Shown in pieces: positions 1-7,582 of a stretch of 42,964 nt of DNA; position 1 is the stretch's first letter; every line of letters begins with the position of its first letter. The stretch covers positions 1 to 42,964 of the forward strand of contig NZ_BJYL01000022.1 of assembly GCF_007991495.1 (NCBI RefSeq). Direction: 5' to 3'. This DNA is from Sporosarcina luteola (GTDB lineage: Bacteria; Bacillota; Bacilli; Bacillales_A; Planococcaceae). The position numbers were made by a program, and so were the translations under genes. The notes beneath the pieces were generated by a model. It ran no database searches. It was not told the DNA's origin and saw only the letters and a list, made by a program, of their open reading frames with translations.

Positions 1-182
1 GATTAAACGTGAGTCCCAACTCTTCATGCAATCCATCCAACCTTTATCGTTCGTGACATCCCTTTTGAAAAACATCGTTAGATTTGTGCTACTTTTGCAT
101 TTTCATGGATAATAGCGTGGTAATCTCCTGTTGGTTTAGACTCCAAAATACCTTCGATGTCCTATTTCACACAAATTTCTAT
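1..182. other. left window edge, no firm gene
   Basis: No complete gene is supported here. On the minus strand a frame is open from an ATG at 75 to the window edge (25 codons), so the start of a gene running off the left end is possible. The ATG has no Shine-Dalgarno sequence in front of it, so I do not call it a CDS. The rest is AT-rich and lies downstream of the membrane protein gene that ends at 183. Confidence 0.3.
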
Positions 183-983
183 TCATACATCCAACCAAAA
201 GTAAAAAATCATGATATAAGCAAGCTTTTCCTCAGTCGAAATATGAGTGCCAAACCCCACATATTCATGATGGGCGGTGCTTTGGAAAACCGGATGGGCT
301 GCATAAGGAAATCTTCCGTACCGATAAGATGCTGTCCGTATCCCTTCCTCGTCCGTCACATCGATATCACCGGCCATATTTTCCGCGTCAAGCTGTCGCC
401 AAACCGTGCCATCCGCATGATATAGTGTTCCTCGGTTTTTTATTGCCGATTTTGATAATTGCTGTATGTATCGTCCGATGACCGTGCCATCGGGCTTCTT
501 CAATGTCAACGTGAATTGTTTCACATTGTTTTTTATATGGAAAGTTGCTAGAGGACGTCCATCCATTGAGGATATGTCATATTCAACAGGGACCACCATC
601 CCTTTTTCAAACAATGAGAAAAAGAGAAGGCCATTGCCGAACCGCCCTTTTGTTGGTTGGATTTGAAACAACGGCTGCCCGTTCTGATCAACATGATATA
701 ATTTCGGCAAAACCGACGGCACTCGCTTCAGAATTAATTCTCCTACACTCTCCAAATCCCATTTACTTTCAATCACTTCATGATCAACCATCTTTTCATA
801 GGCATGTTTGAAATAAAACCCAGCACCCAGCGCAGCCAATCCGCCAATCCCTATTTCAAATAAAACATCGCCATTTACGGAAAAACCCTCATACCAAATG
901 AAATAATAGAGAAAGAAGAATAAAATTAATCCGATACCGCCAATGAAACCAAAAATCGACGTCTTTCGATAAATTTCTTTCAT
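183..983 (-). CDS. hypothetical membrane-anchored protein
   Basis: A 266-residue protein of unknown function. The start is the ATG at 983, preceded by AAGGAGAT; an in-frame start 27 bases upstream lacks a ribosome binding site. Two hydrophobic helices lie at about residues 8-30 and 37-58, separated by a short loop, and both termini are predicted cytoplasmic. The remaining 200 residues are soluble and look beta-rich, with repeated patterns of the kind 'DGTVIG' and 'HADGTVW'. This is weakly reminiscent of tubby-like/LURP-one beta-barrel folds, but that is a guess. It appears monocistronic; the neighbouring gene ends in a terminator at 1053-1080. Confidence 0.75.
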   Translation of the reverse strand: MKEIYRKTSIFGFIGGIGLILFFFLYYFIWYEGFSVNGDVLFEIGIGGLAALGAGFYFKHAYEKMVDHEVIESKWDLESVGELILKRVPSVLPKLYHVDQNGQPLFQIQPTKGRFGNGLLFFSLFEKGMVVPVEYDISSMDGRPLATFHIKNNVKQFTLTLKKPDGTVIGRYIQQLSKSAIKNRGTLYHADGTVWRQLDAENMAGDIDVTDEEGIRTASYRYGRFPYAAHPVFQSTAHHEYVGFGTHISTEEKLAYIMIFYFWLDV

Positions 984-1052
984 GATGCCATCTCCTTGCT
1001 TTACTCTCATCTACGTTACGAAAACCATTTGGATTCACAATTAGGGTTTAAT

Positions 1053-1080
1053 TAAAAAAAGACCCGGCAAAAGCCAGATC
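1053..1080 (-). terminator. rho-independent terminator of the effector-binding gene
   Basis: Read on the minus strand, an 8-bp stem (GATCTGGC / GCCGGGTC, with G-T pairs) and a TTTT loop are followed by seven T residues. It lies just after the stop codon at 1086 and separates this unit from the membrane protein gene. Confidence 0.8.
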
Positions 1081-1085
1081 CCGCA

Positions 1086-1505
1086 TTACTCTATCGCCAC
1101 CCAAACTTCCGTCTCATACCCGTCGAAACCAATCGGATGAATGTATTTTTCAAATCCATAACTATGTCTAAGCTTCACATCCGGGTTTCGCAGCAACGCA
1201 TCAAATGCTGCTGGGATCGCTCCGACCCCACCTTCAACTTTCGCGACGATAAATTTACCTTCCGGAATCGTCAACTCCTTGGTGTCTGTGAAGCCCTCTG
1301 CTAATTGCGCATCAATACCCGCCAGGTAATGAAAGTTGCCGTTCCCCATGCCTAGCGTAATCCCAAAAGAATCTTCAGGTGTAGCACCTTTTTCTTCTAT
1401 AATCCCATTCAATTCATCCCATAGCTTCGGAATCTCCGAAACCGGGCCATTCATTTCATAGCCTTTCACTGTAAATTGCTTTACAAGTTCAATCCGTGTC
1501 TCCAT
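1086..1505 (-). CDS. GyrI-like / AraC effector-binding domain protein
   Basis: A stand-alone small-molecule-binding domain of about 139 residues, of the GyrI-like (AraC_E_bind) type found at the C-terminus of MerR and AraC regulators. It closely resembles the C-terminal half of the upstream MerR protein: both begin METRI, and share GPVSEIP, PEGKFIVAKVEGG or PAGKFIVAKVEGG, and a YIHP or YVHP motif near the end. I chose the ATG at 1505 because METRI matches the domain start in the paralogue and an AGGTGAT sequence lies 7 bases upstream. A GTG at 1523 that overlaps the previous stop codon is the alternative. It probably arose by tandem duplication and is co-transcribed with the MerR gene. The ligand is unknown. 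Confidence 0.8.
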   Translation of the reverse strand: METRIELVKQFTVKGYEMNGPVSEIPKLWDELNGIIEEKGATPEDSFGITLGMGNGNFHYLAGIDAQLAEGFTDTKELTIPEGKFIVAKVEGGVGAIPAAFDALLRNPDVKLRHSYGFEKYIHPIGFDGYETEVWVAIE

Positions 1506-1519
1506 TTCCCTCATCACCT

Positions 1520-2263
1520 TCACTCAATCGGCATCCAAATTTCAATAATGTCTTCCGTCACGCCAGCCGGATGGACGTATCGCTCGAAATCATAGCAATC
1601 TCGTAGTTGAATGTTATCCATTTGAATGATGTAATCATACGCAGCCGGAATCCCCGGAATTCCACCTTCCACTTTTGCAACGATGAACTTGCCGGCTGGA
1701 ATGACGACTTCTTTCGTGTCCGGGAATCCATTTGTCAATTCTTCTTTCAACCCTGCAATATAATGGATGACATCATTCTCCATGCTTAAACAGACGCCAA
1801 ACGATTCTTCCACGATGACATCTTCCTCATTAATTACCTTGTTCAACCGATCCCATTCTGCTGGGATTTCCGAAACAGGCCCCTTCACTTGATACCCTCT
1901 CACTGTAAACCCTTCGCTTTCCACAATACGTGTTTCCATTTCCTTCTCCCCTTTGCTTAATAATTGATCGATTCCTTCCATTTTCCCTTGCAGTTCGTCA
2001 ATTTCCTGCTCAATTTCTTTTTTTCGGTTCATCAACAACCGGTCCATCTGTTCATCTCCTTCCCGCAAAATATCGGAAAGGGATACGCCGAAATTCCTTA
2101 ATGTTTTGATTCGAACGAGCTGCTGCTGTTCCTTTTGTGAATAGAACCGGTATCCCGATTCCGGGCTTACAAAGGCAGGCTGGACAAGTCCAATTTCCTC
2201 GTAATGTTTAATCGCCTTGGTTGTTAGTCCGACAAGATAGGCGGTCTTCCCGATCGATAGCAT
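1520..2263 (-). CDS. MerR-family transcriptional regulator with GyrI-like effector domain
   Basis: A 247-residue regulator. Residues 1-70 form the MerR winged helix (MLSIGKTAYLVGLTTKAIKH, then YYEEIGLV-like and SGYRFYS motifs). About 75-110 is the dimerisation coiled coil (NRKKEIEQEIDELQGKMEG), and about 115-247 is a GyrI-like effector-binding domain. This is the BmrR/Mta-like multidrug-sensing layout: ligand binding untwists a promoter with an over-long spacer. GGAGGGG lies just before the ATG. The gene's own promoter has the diagnostic 19-bp spacer (2284-2314), so autoregulation is likely. It overlaps or abuts the paralogous effector-domain gene downstream. The adjacent DMT transporter, which starts at 3205 and ends at 2327, is a possible target, but no second MerR site was seen there. 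Confidence 0.9.
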   Translation of the reverse strand: MLSIGKTAYLVGLTTKAIKHYEEIGLVQPAFVSPESGYRFYSQKEQQQLVRIKTLRNFGVSLSDILREGDEQMDRLLMNRKKEIEQEIDELQGKMEGIDQLLSKGEKEMETRIVESEGFTVRGYQVKGPVSEIPAEWDRLNKVINEEDVIVEESFGVCLSMENDVIHYIAGLKEELTNGFPDTKEVVIPAGKFIVAKVEGGIPGIPAAYDYIIQMDNIQLRDCYDFERYVHPAGVTEDIIEIWMPIE

Positions 2264-2283
2264 TTTTCCCCTCCTTCAACTCC

Positions 2284-2314
2284 ATCTTAAACTCGCCTCT
2301 TAGGGACAGGTCAA
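2284..2314 (-). promoter_or_regulatory. MerR-type promoter with 19-bp spacer
   Basis: On the minus strand TTGACC (2309-2314) is followed by 19 bp and TAAGAT (2284-2289). A 19-bp spacer is characteristic of promoters activated by MerR proteins. The spacer carries an imperfect dyad (TCCCT AAG AGGCGA). It lies 21 bases upstream of the MerR start codon. Confidence 0.65.
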
Positions 2315-2326
2315 CAAAAATTCTTC

Positions 2327-3205
2327 TTATAATTGAACCTGTTTTCGTTTCGACAAAAAACTCAACTTTGTTTCTGATAATATAATCGCAGCAAGTATCA
2401 AAACCGCACCGATCCCCATCTTAATCGTAAGGATTTCACTTAATAGGATGACGGAAAAGACCATTCCCCATAACGATTCCGTCGAAAGGATAATTGCCGC
2501 CTTCGTTTCCGTAATGAATTTCTGCGACACGGTTTGCAATAAAAACGCAATTGTTGTCGAGAAAATGCCTAAATACAACAAGGAAGTCAAACCTTCAGGC
2601 TGCATGCTGAAAGATGTTTCGCCTTTCAACAGGACAACGATGAGTCCAATCACAGCTGCAGTTGACATCTGGACAATCGTCAGAACAATCGGGTCTTCCT
2701 GTTTTACGAATTGTGCTGTGTAAAAAATATGAAATGCAAACCCGATCGCACAACAAAGCGATAAGAAGTCGCCAATATTAACCCCCGCCGACCATTGCAG
2801 CGACAAAACTGCCACTCCGAACATCGCAAGAAAGGCGCCAATCACTTCGAAGAGATCAAGCTTCTTTTTATAAATCGCCAGTCCGATAAACGGCACGATG
2901 ACTACGTTCACCGCTGTCAAAAATGCATTTTTCGAAGGCGTCGTAAATTGAAGACCCACTGTTTGCAATGCAAAAGCGATATATAGAAAGATCCCCAAAA
3001 TAGCTCCTTTGATCAGTACACTTCTAGTAACGAATTTTAATTTCTTGTAAAAAACCGCGCATAATAAAACAGCGCCCATTAAAAACCTACCCGCTAAAAT
3101 TTGGTAAGGAGTGTAAGAATCAAGTGCAACCGCACTTCCGACAAATCCACTTCCCCAAATAATCGCAGTAAAAATCAAGCCAATTTCACCAAAATATTTA
3201 CGCAT
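2327..3205 (-). CDS. EamA-family (DMT) transporter
   Basis: A 292-residue inner-membrane transporter of the drug/metabolite superfamily, with ten predicted helices in two EamA repeats. The first repeat begins with IFTAIIWGSGFVGS, and the second covers about residues 150-285 (FLSLCCAIGFAFHIF to the C-terminus). The ATG at 3205 is used because it lies directly before the first membrane segment, follows GGGGGAG, and gives the usual family length. The frame stays open a further 132 bases upstream, but that extension (NETIRNLLFRNC) is not membrane-like and lacks a good binding site. The substrate cannot be predicted; relatives export amino acids, metabolites or drugs. It ends close to the MerR promoter, so the transcripts may be continuous. 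Confidence 0.88.
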   Translation of the reverse strand: MRKYFGEIGLIFTAIIWGSGFVGSAVALDSYTPYQILAGRFLMGAVLLCAVFYKKLKFVTRSVLIKGAILGIFLYIAFALQTVGLQFTTPSKNAFLTAVNVVIVPFIGLAIYKKKLDLFEVIGAFLAMFGVAVLSLQWSAGVNIGDFLSLCCAIGFAFHIFYTAQFVKQEDPIVLTIVQMSTAAVIGLIVVLLKGETSFSMQPEGLTSLLYLGIFSTTIAFLLQTVSQKFITETKAAIILSTESLWGMVFSVILLSEILTIKMGIGAVLILAAIILSETKLSFLSKRKQVQL

Positions 3206-3360
3206 AAGCTCCCCCGATACCGCATTTTCATTATCACTCATTATATCGCAATTTAGAAGATTCACTAGCATCATTTTAGTACAGTTTCTAAAAAGCAAAT
3301 TGCGTATTGTTTCATTCACATAGGAAAACCTAAACATAAACCCAGTTAGGAGGTTCCAAA

Positions 3361-4110
3361 TTGAAACGGTTGTATTTCTTCATATCACTTTTTGTATTCT
3401 CATTGCTTATTCTACCTGTGTCACCGGATGCAAATCAGCCTGACATTAACCATAAATCCCTCCAAGATGCACTGTTGGCCACACTTCAACCGCATATTTC
3501 CGAAGGGATCATCGATTATTATGGCTATGACAAATCGTACAAACTGCACGATGCCGAAGTTTTGGACATCAAGCGCGAGAAAGAAGACGGCTTTGCTTTC
3601 ACGGTAGAGATTCGCGTGAATACGTTTGAAACTGCGGAAAATCCACCGTACGGTAAAGAAACAATACAATTCAGCATAAATCCAAAAGGCGTTAAAATGC
3701 TCGACTTTACACATGCAGGTGATGAAGAGGAAAAGAGGCTACAGGAATTTTATAAAGAAGTGCTCATCGACATCAAACAATCTTTCCACCTCAATTTGCT
3801 TCCATACGAGCGATATGATTATAATCAGCTACGGTATAAAGCAGAAAAACAAAATGAATATGACTCACTGTCCCATATCGCGGAAGAAATCATCATGAAT
3901 ATCCTCAGTCCTGAAATTCAGCCGCCATACAAAAACGTCATCGACCCCGTAACGTTCATAAAAGGCGATGAAGGTTTTATTCTTTTCAAGAAATCCGACG
4001 GTACTAACTTTTACTATAAAGTCCTGAAAGAGAACGGGATTTGGAAGGTCATCGAGCAAGAAAGCGGGAAAGGGAAAAAGATGAAATATGACTTATTGTG
4101 GTATATGTAA
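3361..4110 (+). CDS. secreted or anchored DUF3888-like protein, TTG start
   Basis: A 249-residue protein with an N-terminal signal peptide or anchor (KRLYFFISLFVFSLLILPVS, about residues 2-21). Residues 30-120 resemble the DUF3888 family of Bacillales extracellular proteins (LQDALLATLQPHI, a YYGYDKSY segment, and a TVEIRVNTFE strand). The C-terminal half is charged and ends in a beta-rich segment (YYKVLKENGIWKVI). The start is TTG at 3361, dictated by TAGGAGGT about 7 bases upstream. It is divergent from the DMT gene and convergent with nitronate monooxygenase. The function of the family is unknown; an extracellular location is inferred. Confidence 0.75.
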   Translation: MKRLYFFISLFVFSLLILPVSPDANQPDINHKSLQDALLATLQPHISEGIIDYYGYDKSYKLHDAEVLDIKREKEDGFAFTVEIRVNTFETAENPPYGKETIQFSINPKGVKMLDFTHAGDEEEKRLQEFYKEVLIDIKQSFHLNLLPYERYDYNQLRYKAEKQNEYDSLSHIAEEIIMNILSPEIQPPYKNVIDPVTFIKGDEGFILFKKSDGTNFYYKVLKENGIWKVIEQESGKGKKMKYDLLWYM

Positions 4111-4123
4111 GCAAATTCCATGA

Positions 4124-4163
4124 GAAAAAGCATGCACTAGATGATTCAATCCAGTGCATGCTT
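4124..4163 (-). terminator. terminator overlapping the 3' end of nitronate monooxygenase
   Basis: An 11-bp inverted repeat, AAGCATGCACT (4128-4138) against AGTGCATGCTT (4153-4163). On the minus strand it is followed by TTTTTCTC, and the stop codon of the minus-strand gene lies inside the hairpin. It probably also stops transcription arriving from the plus-strand gene that ends at 4110. Confidence 0.8.
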
Positions 4164-5171
4164 CTTTCCGATGAATTTCTCAACAATCTCCTTCACCGTT
4201 CCGCCAACCGTTTCATGGACGCGCTCCCCCGCCCATAATGACATGAACTCAGGACGGCCTTTCGCTGCCGCTTCACTTCGAATCTTTTTCGTCAAATCGT
4301 TTTGATACGGATACGGAGCAATCGGTATACCTTGCATGAGATCGATGAACTGATTGCGAATGCCTCTTGCCGGTTTACCGGAGAAGGCCTTCGTCAGCAC
4401 AGTGCAATTTTCCGTCGATGCCAATACCGCTTCTTTATAAAGCGGATGTGCCCCACTTTCTTCGGTTGCAAGTAATGCGGTTCCGATTTGGACGGCTGCC
4501 GCTCCGCGGGCAATTTGCTGTTGGAGATGCTCCTTATTAGCGATTCCACCAGCAGCAATAACCGGAATCCCGATAGCTTCGATGATAGAAGACAGTAATT
4601 CATCAAGCGGCAGAAGCTTTTCACTGAGGAATGAACCGCGGTGACCTCCCGCTTCTTTGCCTTGCGCGACGACTGCGTCCATCCTGATATTTTCCGCCAT
4701 TACCGCTTCTTCAACAGTTGTTGCGGTTCCGATCAAATAGATATTATGCTTTTTCAGTTTCTGAATTACCGCTTCATCCGGCAATCCGAATGTGAACGAA
4801 CAGATTTTAACGCCTTCTTCGACAAGTACATCGATTTGCGCGTTAAATGAGGATTCTGACAGAGGTGCTTTCCAAAAAGGCATGCCGAGTTTTTTGCCAA
4901 TCGGCTGTAACCCTAAATATGCCTGGCGCATCAGTTCTTGGTCCATTTCCACGTTTTCCGGTACAAATAAATTAACGGCAAACGGCTTATCCGTAAGTTT
5001 TTTCACTTCACGGATGAATTCCCGTGTTGCTTCTTCGGATAAATAGCCTGCGCCAATGGAACCTAAAATTCCTGCTTCCGACGCAGCCGCCACAAATTCC
5101 GGCGTTGTCACACCAGCCATTGGAGCTTGGATAATTGGATGTTTAATTGCCAAACTGTCTGTTATCGTCAT
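4146..5171 (-). CDS. nitronate monooxygenase (FMN-dependent)
   Basis: A 341-residue TIM-barrel flavoprotein of the nitronate monooxygenase / 2-nitropropane dioxygenase family, which oxidises alkyl nitronates such as propionate 3-nitronate with O2. The N-terminal motif HPIIQAPMAGVTTPEF is present, followed by KPFAVNLFVPE, the glycine-rich stretch AQGKEAGGHRG that carries the catalytic histidine, and FMN-phosphate motifs IPVIAAGGIA and GAAAVQIGTALL. The length is normal for the family. The ATG at 5171 follows AGAGAGGAAGG. It lies 27 bases after the PstS-like gene on the same strand, so the two may share a transcript, although no functional link is evident. Enoyl-ACP reductase FabK is a relative; the NMO assignment is by motif. 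Confidence 0.88.
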   Translation of the reverse strand: MTITDSLAIKHPIIQAPMAGVTTPEFVAAASEAGILGSIGAGYLSEEATREFIREVKKLTDKPFAVNLFVPENVEMDQELMRQAYLGLQPIGKKLGMPFWKAPLSESSFNAQIDVLVEEGVKICSFTFGLPDEAVIQKLKKHNIYLIGTATTVEEAVMAENIRMDAVVAQGKEAGGHRGSFLSEKLLPLDELLSSIIEAIGIPVIAAGGIANKEHLQQQIARGAAAVQIGTALLATEESGAHPLYKEAVLASTENCTVLTKAFSGKPARGIRNQFIDLMQGIPIAPYPYQNDLTKKIRSEAAAKGRPEFMSLWAGERVHETVGGTVKEIVEKFIGKKHALD

Positions 5172-5198
5172 AGCGCCCTTCCTCTCTTACCTATAGAG

Positions 5199-6347
5199 TT
5201 ATTTCCCAACCGGTACATATCCTGTCTTCTTTATAATTTCTTGTCCTTCATTCGACAATATCCATTCAATGAATGCTTCGACATGTGGATTGTCACTTCC
5301 TGCTGTCACAGCGTAAAATTCATTTGTAATTGGATAGTCTCCTAACCGGATCGAGTCTACGGTCGGTTCGACACCATCCACCGCTAGCAGACGAATTTTA
5401 TTGTTTTTCACCATTTGCGTCGAATAATATCTGAATGTGTAGCCGATTGCATTTTTATGGTTTTTATAGTCGGACACTTCCCCGATGACCGTGCCCATGA
5501 GCGACATGACATCCTCTGTCGGCGGCTTCATGATTGGCGTAAGACCCATGAAATTTTGCAATGCCGTTTGACTGCCGCTGTTTTCAGGACGTTGGAAAGC
5601 GCGAATCAGATCATCTTTCCCGCCGACATCTTTCCAGTTCGTAATTTCTCCGGAATAAATCCCTTTGATTTCATCCTCCGTCAGGCTTTTTACGGGATTT
5701 TTGGAATTGACGAAGAAGACGAATGCTTCTTTCCCGATTGGTGTCAACTTCAACTCCTTGCCCGCATTTTCCGCTTGGTTCAGCTGTGTTGTAGATGGCC
5801 CTAAAACGAAAATAATATCCGCTTTTCCGTTGATTAAATTCGTATAGGCAGCTCCAGTCCGATTGGACATCACTTCGCTATCATAGGGCTGGTACTCTTT
5901 TTCAGGATATACGGCTTGCGCGAATGCAGCGTAGATCGGATAAAGTGCCGTCGCCCCGTCGATGACCGGCAAATTGTCCTCGATGTGCAAAGACACGGGA
6001 TCCTTTGAAGTTATAACCTTCGTTCTTTTTTCAAACGGCTGGTATTCAGTTAGATTCACTTGACCATCCGTAATAACAGGCCGTGTTTTTTCATAGATGC
6101 CCGGTGCCGCGAAAAGAAGCGATACAGCAATGAGGGCCGCCGCGCCGACCCAGAATTGCTTTTTATAGTTGAACAGTTCAAAACGCGCCATGACAAGCAT
6201 TGCACCGAATGATATGTATGCTGCAATGACGAGCGGAACAAAATAACCCTTGTTTGAAATATATAATAAAAACGCAGCCATGCCAGCTAACGGGAACACT
6301 AATGCCCAGATGAATAAAACTGATAATATCCCCCAAAACTTTCGCAA
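5199..6347 (-). CDS. PstS-like substrate-binding protein with N-terminal membrane domain
   Basis: A 382-residue protein. Three hydrophobic helices lie at about residues 5-30, 35-55 and 66-86, followed by an extracytoplasmic periplasmic-binding-protein type II domain (about 115-382) of the PstS class. Phosphate-binding-type segments are visible: DGATALYPIYAAF, SNRTGAAYTNLI, the typical EEIKGIYSGEITNW-like motif (DEIKGIYSGEITNWKDVGG) and RPENSGSQTALQNFMG. The membrane segments replace the lipobox of ordinary PstS, and no transporter genes lie beside it, so it may be a sensor or accessory binder. The start is TTG at 6347 with GGGGGAGG 4-6 bases upstream. A true lipoprotein PstS is encoded separately at 29271. 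Confidence 0.85.
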   Translation of the reverse strand: MRKFWGILSVLFIWALVFPLAGMAAFLLYISNKGYFVPLVIAAYISFGAMLVMARFELFNYKKQFWVGAAALIAVSLLFAAPGIYEKTRPVITDGQVNLTEYQPFEKRTKVITSKDPVSLHIEDNLPVIDGATALYPIYAAFAQAVYPEKEYQPYDSEVMSNRTGAAYTNLINGKADIIFVLGPSTTQLNQAENAGKELKLTPIGKEAFVFFVNSKNPVKSLTEDEIKGIYSGEITNWKDVGGKDDLIRAFQRPENSGSQTALQNFMGLTPIMKPPTEDVMSLMGTVIGEVSDYKNHKNAIGYTFRYYSTQMVKNNKIRLLAVDGVEPTVDSIRLGDYPITNEFYAVTAGSDNPHVEAFIEWILSNEGQEIIKKTGYVPVGK

Positions 6348-6453
6348 GACGCCTCCCCCTTTTTGACGATGCTCTCTTTCAAACAGTATACAATATTGCG
6401 GAAATAATTGGGTGGGAACTGAGAACTAAAAAATGTTAACTGCTCTTCAAGTT

Positions 6454-6480
6454 GTTCTAAATATATAGAACTCAAAGTTC
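6454..6480. promoter_or_regulatory. candidate operator of the ArsR-type regulator
   Basis: Two adjacent dyads upstream of the regulator: GTTCTA-AATATA-TAGAAC (6454-6471) and GAACT-CAA-AGTTC (6468-6480). They share the GAAC/GTTC half-site, as expected for a dimeric winged-helix repressor. Their position, 60-90 bases before the TTG start, suggests autoregulation. The binding protein is inferred. Confidence 0.4.
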
Positions 6481-6541
6481 AATAATTGCTGAATTAATTC
6501 TCTGACTTCTCTATACTTAACAACAAGGAGATGAGGCAATT

Positions 6542-7582
6542 TTGAATACACTATCAATTAGCGGAAAAACAAGAGAGTCCTATCAAGTAGAATTTGAGTG
6601 TTCTTTACTATGGGAATGTGCATTAGGTATCGCCGCCATTACAAATACGCCGCTACTGGATACGTTGGAGAAGGAGAAGGAATTTGAAAGATTTTCGAAT
6701 GAACTTCCTGCCATACTAAAAACTGAGCTTACATACGTAGAGAAGAATAATACTTGGAAAAGCCTATTGCAGCTTTTACATGTATTCGAAGGAGATGATA
6801 TAGCAGAATTTACAAAGTTCATTCACCAGTTATCAGTTGAAGATTTAGCCTATTACTGTTTTCCTTTTGTCGGTGATCACTTTCAAGAAATAAGAAGGCT
6901 AGCTTCCCAAGGCAAAGAGGATGCAGTCCGACAATTAAAAGAAATTACGAAAGATAACAGTTTCTTCCCTGGTTACATCGAATTTATCCACAAAGCGAAT
7001 ATGGATGAGCTGAAAAACCATCTTCAAGGTGTAATGACTCTTTGGTTTGATCATGTCATTCTACCGCAAACTGAAAACTTATCGGACATGCTCAAACGGG
7101 ATCTAGCAGAAAAAAAAGCAATGAAGGAAAAACTGACTGCAGAGGAATTTGTAGCTTGGGCAACTAACGGAACAGAGTATGTTCCTGAACCAAGTGTGTA
7201 TAGGGTTTTACTAATCCCCCAGGTGACCTATCGGCCGTGGTCAATCGTTTCTGATATTGAAGGTACGAAAGTGTTTTACTATCCGATCGCTAATTCTAGC
7301 ATCCATCCCACGGATCGATATCTCCCTGATTTCCTGTTGCTTCAGAAATATAAAGCATTGGGGGATGAAGTGAGGCTTCGCATGTTGAAACTATTGTCCG
7401 AAAGTGATTATACGCTTAAGGAAATCACAGAAAAGCTTAATATCGGTAAATCGACTGCACATCATCATTTAAAACTGTTGCGAGCAGCTTCACTTGTCGG
7501 GATTCAATCTTCGAAATATACACTGAAGGAAACTTCCATTTCTTCTTTATCTAAAGAGCTGGAACTTTATTTCAAACAATGA
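6542..7582 (+). CDS. ArsR-type winged-helix regulator with long N-terminal domain
   Basis: A 346-residue regulator. The C-terminal 80 residues are an ArsR-like winged helix (KALGDEVRLRMLKLLSESDY, then LKEITEKLNIGKSTAHHHLKLLRAA as the helix-turn-helix). The first 260 residues form an uncharacterised alpha-helical domain, presumably for ligand sensing or dimerisation. The architecture matches the regulator at 16772-17803, and both sit directly upstream of an export system. The start is TTG at 6542 with AAGGAGATGAGG upstream. Its stop overlaps the ATG of the MFS gene by 4 bases, so the two are translationally coupled. Likely a local repressor of the exporter; the inducer is unknown. Confidence 0.85.
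   Translation: MNTLSISGKTRESYQVEFECSLLWECALGIAAITNTPLLDTLEKEKEFERFSNELPAILKTELTYVEKNNTWKSLLQLLHVFEGDDIAEFTKFIHQLSVEDLAYYCFPFVGDHFQEIRRLASQGKEDAVRQLKEITKDNSFFPGYIEFIHKANMDELKNHLQGVMTLWFDHVILPQTENLSDMLKRDLAEKKAMKEKLTAEEFVAWATNGTEYVPEPSVYRVLLIPQVTYRPWSIVSDIEGTKVFYYPIANSSIHPTDRYLPDFLLLQKYKALGDEVRLRMLKLLSESDYTLKEITEKLNIGKSTAHHHLKLLRAASLVGIQSSKYTLKETSISSLSKELELYFKQ

Noticed and set aside
84..811. Plus-strand open frames opposite the first membrane protein gene
   Set aside because: They lack ribosome binding sites and recognisable domains and lie antisense to a frame with a good start and membrane helices.
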